Shown here: positions 6,152 to 8,831 of the stretch, in pieces
Numbering within the stretch: position 1 is the first letter of the stretch
Layout: each line of letters starts with the position of its first letter
DNA from: Gemmatimonadota bacterium
GTDB taxonomy: Bacteria > Gemmatimonadota > Gemmatimonadetes > Gemmatimonadales > GWC2-71-9
NCBI GenBank assembly: GCA_022573095.1
Contig: JACZUR010000079.1
Location: 1 to 8,831, forward strand
Direction: 5' to 3'
DNA: 8,831 nt
The notes under the pieces: model-generated
What the model was told of the DNA's origin: nothing
Databases searched by the model: none
What the model saw: only the letters and a program-made list of their open reading frames with translations
Position numbers and translations under genes: made by a program

Positions 6152-7672
6152 ATGCCAGATCAGATTGTTCTCGATGGCGAGTCTCTTACCGTCCAACAGG
6201 TAGTCGCGGTCAGCAGAGAGTTCGCCAAAGTTTCGGTGTCGCCCGATGCCGCTGCGCGCCTCTCGGAGTCGCGAGAAACGATTGAACGCGCGATCGCGGG
6301 GGGGGAAGTCGTCTACGGAGTCAACACGGGCTTCGGCAAGTTGGCTGATGTGCGGATAGCGGACGACCAGTTGGAGCAGTTGCAGCGAAACCTCGTGCGC
6401 AGCCACGTCGCCGGTGTCGGTCCGCCCCTCCCCGTGGATGTCGTTAGAGGCATAATGTTGCTGCGAGCTAACGTGCTGCTCAAGCCCACGTCCGGTGTGC
6501 GGCCCGTGTTGGCGGAGAAACTCGCGGTCATGCTCAATCACGCTATCCACCCGCTTGTGCCTGAGCAGGGCAGCGTCGGGGCGAGCGGTGATCTTGCGCC
6601 TTTATCGCACCTTGCCTTTGCCATGATGGGAGAGGGAGAGGTGGTGGTCTGCCATTCGCTTGACTCGGCGAATATATCTCCGATGTCCGCGGCTGCGGCC
6701 TTCGCAGAAATAGATGTGGACCCGATTACGTTTGGCGCTAAGGAGGGTCTCTCATTCCTAAATGGCACGCAGGCTCAAAGCGCTATATTGGCGCTTCTGG
6801 TGCATGATGCGCTCAGTCTTTGGCGCAGCGCACTCGCTGCGACCGCCGCCAGCCTTGAAGCGCTGAGAGGAACTCCCGTCCCATTCGATTCGCGGATTCA
6901 CGAAACGCGTCCTCACGCCGGACAGATCGAGGCGGCAAAGATCCTGCGGGAACTACTTGTCGATAGTGAGATCCGGAAGTCACACGAACACGACGATCCG
7001 CGTGTCCAGGACGCGTACTCGCTGAGATGCGCGCCACAGGTGCTCGGCTCGGTGCGTGATGCGATTGAATTCTGCAAGACTACGATCGACGTCGAGTTGA
7101 ACTCGTCTACCGACAATCCGTTGGTCTTCGGCAGTGATGTGTTATCGGGCGGGAACTTTCATGGCCAGCCTGTGGCGCTAGCCTTGGACGTTCTGTCTAT
7201 TGCCCTCACAACTCTGGCAGGGATATCCGAAAGAAGAACGGAGAGACTGGTTAATCCAGATCTTTCACAGGGTCTGCCAGCTTTTCTGACTGAGCAAGCA
7301 GGTATCGCAAGCGGGTTCATGATCGTGCAGGTGACCGCGGCGGCGATTGTTGCCGAGTGCCGCTCTCTTTGCATGCCCGCGAGCGTTCAATCGATTCCCA
7401 CAGGTGCTGCTCAGGAAGACATCGTCCCTATGGGTATGGCGGCGGCAATGAAGGCGCGCCGCATAATGTCGAACGCTCAGCGAGTCGTAGCTTGCGAACT
7501 TCTCTGTGCGGTGCAGGGCCTCGAGTATCTCAAGCCTTTGGAACCAGGGGAAGGTGTTCGGAGTGTTGTCAGTCGGATCCGTGAGGTTGCCCAACCCTAT
7601 ACAGAGGACCGGCCCCACGCACCCGACATCGAAGCCATCGCCTCGCTCCTTTCAGGGGAAGCGATCGCGTGA
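6152..7672 (+). CDS. hutH: Histidine ammonia-lyase
   Basis: HutH removes ammonia from L-histidine to give trans-urocanate, the first step of cytoplasmic histidine degradation. The 506-residue length is normal for the family. The catalytic Tyr is in VVYGVNTGFGKL (Tyr55), and RSHVAGVG carries His85, typical of histidine/tyrosine lyases rather than phenylalanine lyases. GSVGASGDLAPLSH (140-153) contains the Ala144-Ser145-Gly146 triad that cyclises to the MIO electrophile. FLNGTQ, ELNSSTDNPLVF and GNFHGQP are the other family active-site segments. The C-terminal helix region has TGAAQEDIVPMG where classical HutH proteins read TSANQEDHVSMG; the Glu is kept. A G8 tract (6298-6305) lies in codons for the loop just before Tyr55. 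No ribosome site is visible before the ATG. The stop overlaps the hutU start (GTGA), and this neighbour makes histidine the likely substrate over tyrosine. Confidence 0.95.
   Translation: MPDQIVLDGESLTVQQVVAVSREFAKVSVSPDAAARLSESRETIERAIAGGEVVYGVNTGFGKLADVRIADDQLEQLQRNLVRSHVAGVGPPLPVDVVRGIMLLRANVLLKPTSGVRPVLAEKLAVMLNHAIHPLVPEQGSVGASGDLAPLSHLAFAMMGEGEVVVCHSLDSANISPMSAAAAFAEIDVDPITFGAKEGLSFLNGTQAQSAILALLVHDALSLWRSALAATAASLEALRGTPVPFDSRIHETRPHAGQIEAAKILRELLVDSEIRKSHEHDDPRVQDAYSLRCAPQVLGSVRDAIEFCKTTIDVELNSSTDNPLVFGSDVLSGGNFHGQPVALALDVLSIALTTLAGISERRTERLVNPDLSQGLPAFLTEQAGIASGFMIVQVTAAAIVAECRSLCMPASVQSIPTGAAQEDIVPMGMAAAMKARRIMSNAQRVVACELLCAVQGLEYLKPLEPGEGVRSVVSRIREVAQPYTEDRPHAPDIEAIASLLSGEAIA
6298..6305 (+). 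repeat. G8 homopolymer inside hutH
   Basis: Eight consecutive G bases encode the end of AIAGGE (residues ~49-52), just upstream of the catalytic Tyr55. A one-base slip would shift frame and abolish the enzyme and, through the overlap, could lower hutU translation. The tract is visible directly; variability is only a possibility. Confidence 0.7.
7654..7659 (+). promoter_or_regulatory. Ribosome binding site of hutU
   Basis: AGGGGA inside the end of hutH lies nine bases before GTG 7669. It supports the GTG start and tight translational coupling to hutH. Confidence 0.65.
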
Positions 7673-8831
7673 CGAAGAGAACGGTTAGGGCGCCCAGGGG
7701 CACGGAGATGAGTTGCAAGGGCTGGGTACAAGAGGCGGCCCTCCGCATGCTCATGAATAATCTGGATCCCGCAGTCGCGGAGCGTCCGGAAGATCTTGTC
7801 GTGTATGGTGGTACGGGCAAGGCGGCGCGCAACTGGGAATCCTTTGACGCGCTGGTAAACTGCTTGAGAGAATTGGAAGACGATGAGACGTTGCTTGTGC
7901 AGTCGGGCAAGCCGGTCGGCGTTTTCCCCACCACCGTTGACTCACCACGCGTGTTGATCGCGAACTCGAACCTAGTTGGTAGGTGGGCCAATTGGGAAAA
8001 GTTCCGAGAGTTGGAGCGCGCCGGGCTTATCATGTACGGCCAGATGACTGCGGGCAGTTGGATCTACATCGGCACGCAGGGGATTCTCCAGGGCACCTAT
8101 GAAACGTTTGGAGCGGTTGCCGCTCAACAGTTTGGCGGGTCGCTCTCCGGCCGGATCGTGCTGACGGGTGGTATGGGGGGAATGGGGGGAGCACAGCCGC
8201 TGGCGGCAACGATGAACGGCGCGGCCTGTCTGTGTGTCGAGGTTGACGAGAATCGAATATTACGGCGACTGGAAACGAGGTATGTAGACAAAATGACCCG
8301 ATCCCTGGATGAGGCGTGGGACTGGGTGAGCGAGGCAAAGAAGAACAACAACTCGTTGTCGGTCGGGCTCGTTGGCAACTGTGCGGACGTCTTGCCCGAG
8401 ATCGTCAAGCGAGGCTGGATGCCAGACGTGTTAACCGATCAGACATCGGCACACGATCCTCTTAACGGGTACATACCCAGTGGTTTCACGCTAGCAGAGG
8501 CTGCCGAACTCCGAGAGTCGGATCCAGAGGAATACGTGCAAGCCTCGCGGAACTCCATCGCCATCCACGTGATGGCGATGCTCGAACTCCAGAAAGGCGG
8601 TTCGGTCGCGTTCGACTACGGCAACAACATACGCACTGAGGCGCACGACCACGGTGTGAAGGACGCGTACGACATTCCGGGTTTTGTGCCGGAGTATGTT
8701 CGCAATCTTTTCTGCCAGGGGAAAGGACCGTTCAGGTGGGTGGCACTCTCTGGTGATGAGCGCGACATTAGGCGAACTGACGATCTTGTCTTGAAACTTT
8801 TCCCTCACGACGAACACCTCTGCAACTGGAT
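7669..8831 (+). CDS. hutU: Urocanate hydratase (urocanase), 3' end cut by window
   Basis: HutU is the NAD+-dependent cytoplasmic enzyme that hydrates urocanate to imidazolonepropionate, the second step of histidine degradation. The frame begins at GTG 7669, overlapping the hutH stop as GTGA, and stays open for 387 codons to the window edge; the family is about 550 residues, so roughly the last third is missing. Family motifs in order are RMLMNNLDP (26-34), VVYGGTGKAARNW (44-56), LLVQSGKPVGVF (75-86), ANSNLVGRWANW (98-109), MYGQMTAGSWIYIGTQG (122-138), the glycine-rich GGMGGMGGAQPLA (167-179) of the NAD-binding region, TDQTSAHDPLNGY (256-268), FDYGNNIR (315-322) and GPFRWVALSG (353-362). Cys349 in LFCQG is conserved, but the catalytic Cys410 equivalent (P. 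putida numbering, in an ICW motif) should lie about 60 residues further on, outside the window. hutI and later hut genes may follow. Confidence 0.95.
   Translation, partial: MTKRTVRAPRGTEMSCKGWVQEAALRMLMNNLDPAVAERPEDLVVYGGTGKAARNWESFDALVNCLRELEDDETLLVQSGKPVGVFPTTVDSPRVLIANSNLVGRWANWEKFRELERAGLIMYGQMTAGSWIYIGTQGILQGTYETFGAVAAQQFGGSLSGRIVLTGGMGGMGGAQPLAATMNGAACLCVEVDENRILRRLETRYVDKMTRSLDEAWDWVSEAKKNNNSLSVGLVGNCADVLPEIVKRGWMPDVLTDQTSAHDPLNGYIPSGFTLAEAAELRESDPEEYVQASRNSIAIHVMAMLELQKGGSVAFDYGNNIRTEAHDHGVKDAYDIPGFVPEYVRNLFCQGKGPFRWVALSGDERDIRRTDDLVLKLFPHDEHLCNW

Noticed and set aside
7661..7668. GCGATCGC palindrome at the hutH/hutU overlap, resembling the HIP1 octamer
   Set aside because: I noticed only this one full octamer; it lies in coding sequence and can arise from Ala-Ile-Ala codons, so it gives no evidence of a genome-wide HIP1-like motif.
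8173..8190. Perfect tandem ATGGGGGGA duplication in hutU
   Set aside because: It encodes the MGGMGG of the conserved urocanase glycine-rich NAD-binding region, so the protein motif explains the repeat.
8713..8715. Cys349 of HutU as the catalytic cysteine
   Set aside because: The P. putida active-site Cys410 is in a later ICW motif about 60 residues downstream, beyond the window end; Cys349 belongs to the LFCxG segment.

Overview
The window looks like a stretch of chromosome from a diderm (Gram-negative) bacterium of moderately high GC. A Tol-Pal lipoprotein, a Tat translocase subunit and an outer-membrane LPS-assembly protein (LptD) all imply a cell with an outer membrane. The LptD resembles the long, Bacteroidota/Gemmatimonadota-like type: a 'C..PHYHF' motif before the plug/barrel boundary and a 'DLHxW' motif near the C-terminus. 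Together with lipoproteins carrying fibronectin-III-like repeats and GTG/TTG starts, this makes me favour Gemmatimonadota or a relative. That assignment is inference from style, not a database result.

Layout. All genes are on the + strand. (1) Bases 1-4708 hold an envelope cluster in close succession: the 3' part of pal, a lipoprotein form of cpoB/ybgF that overlaps it, and 23 bases later one very long uninterrupted frame of 1176 codons. The N-terminal ~240 residues of that frame are a complete TatC and the remaining ~910 are a complete LptD. (2) A 170-base gap (4709-4878) holds a compact hairpin and a plausible promoter, then a 373-residue lipoprotein with two fibronectin-III-like domains and one perfect EF-hand calcium loop. 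(3) A 151-base gap (6001-6151) is unusual: a G-rich block, a C-rich block that can fold back on it, and a 10-base-periodic CCGTC array. (4) hutH (histidine ammonia-lyase) and hutU (urocanase, cut by the window end) follow with a GTGA overlap, forming the start of a histidine-degradation operon.

How the genes work together. Pal and CpoB belong to the Tol-Pal machine that holds the outer membrane to peptidoglycan and coordinates envelope constriction. TatC is the receptor of the twin-arginine export pathway. LptD inserts lipopolysaccharide into the outer leaflet. HutH and HutU perform the first two steps from histidine towards glutamate and appear to be a separate transcription unit.

The most striking observation is the TatC-LptD fusion. 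The joint, around residues 239-266, reads as a good Sec signal peptide: a basic stretch, a hydrophobic core and a possible signal-peptidase site after LSA. The basic tail of TatC would act as the n-region of the LptD signal. This suggests either a membrane polyprotein that signal peptidase splits, or an internal translation start that releases LptD separately. A sequencing or assembly error cannot be excluded from this window alone. The second point of interest is the repeat-dense gap upstream of hutH.
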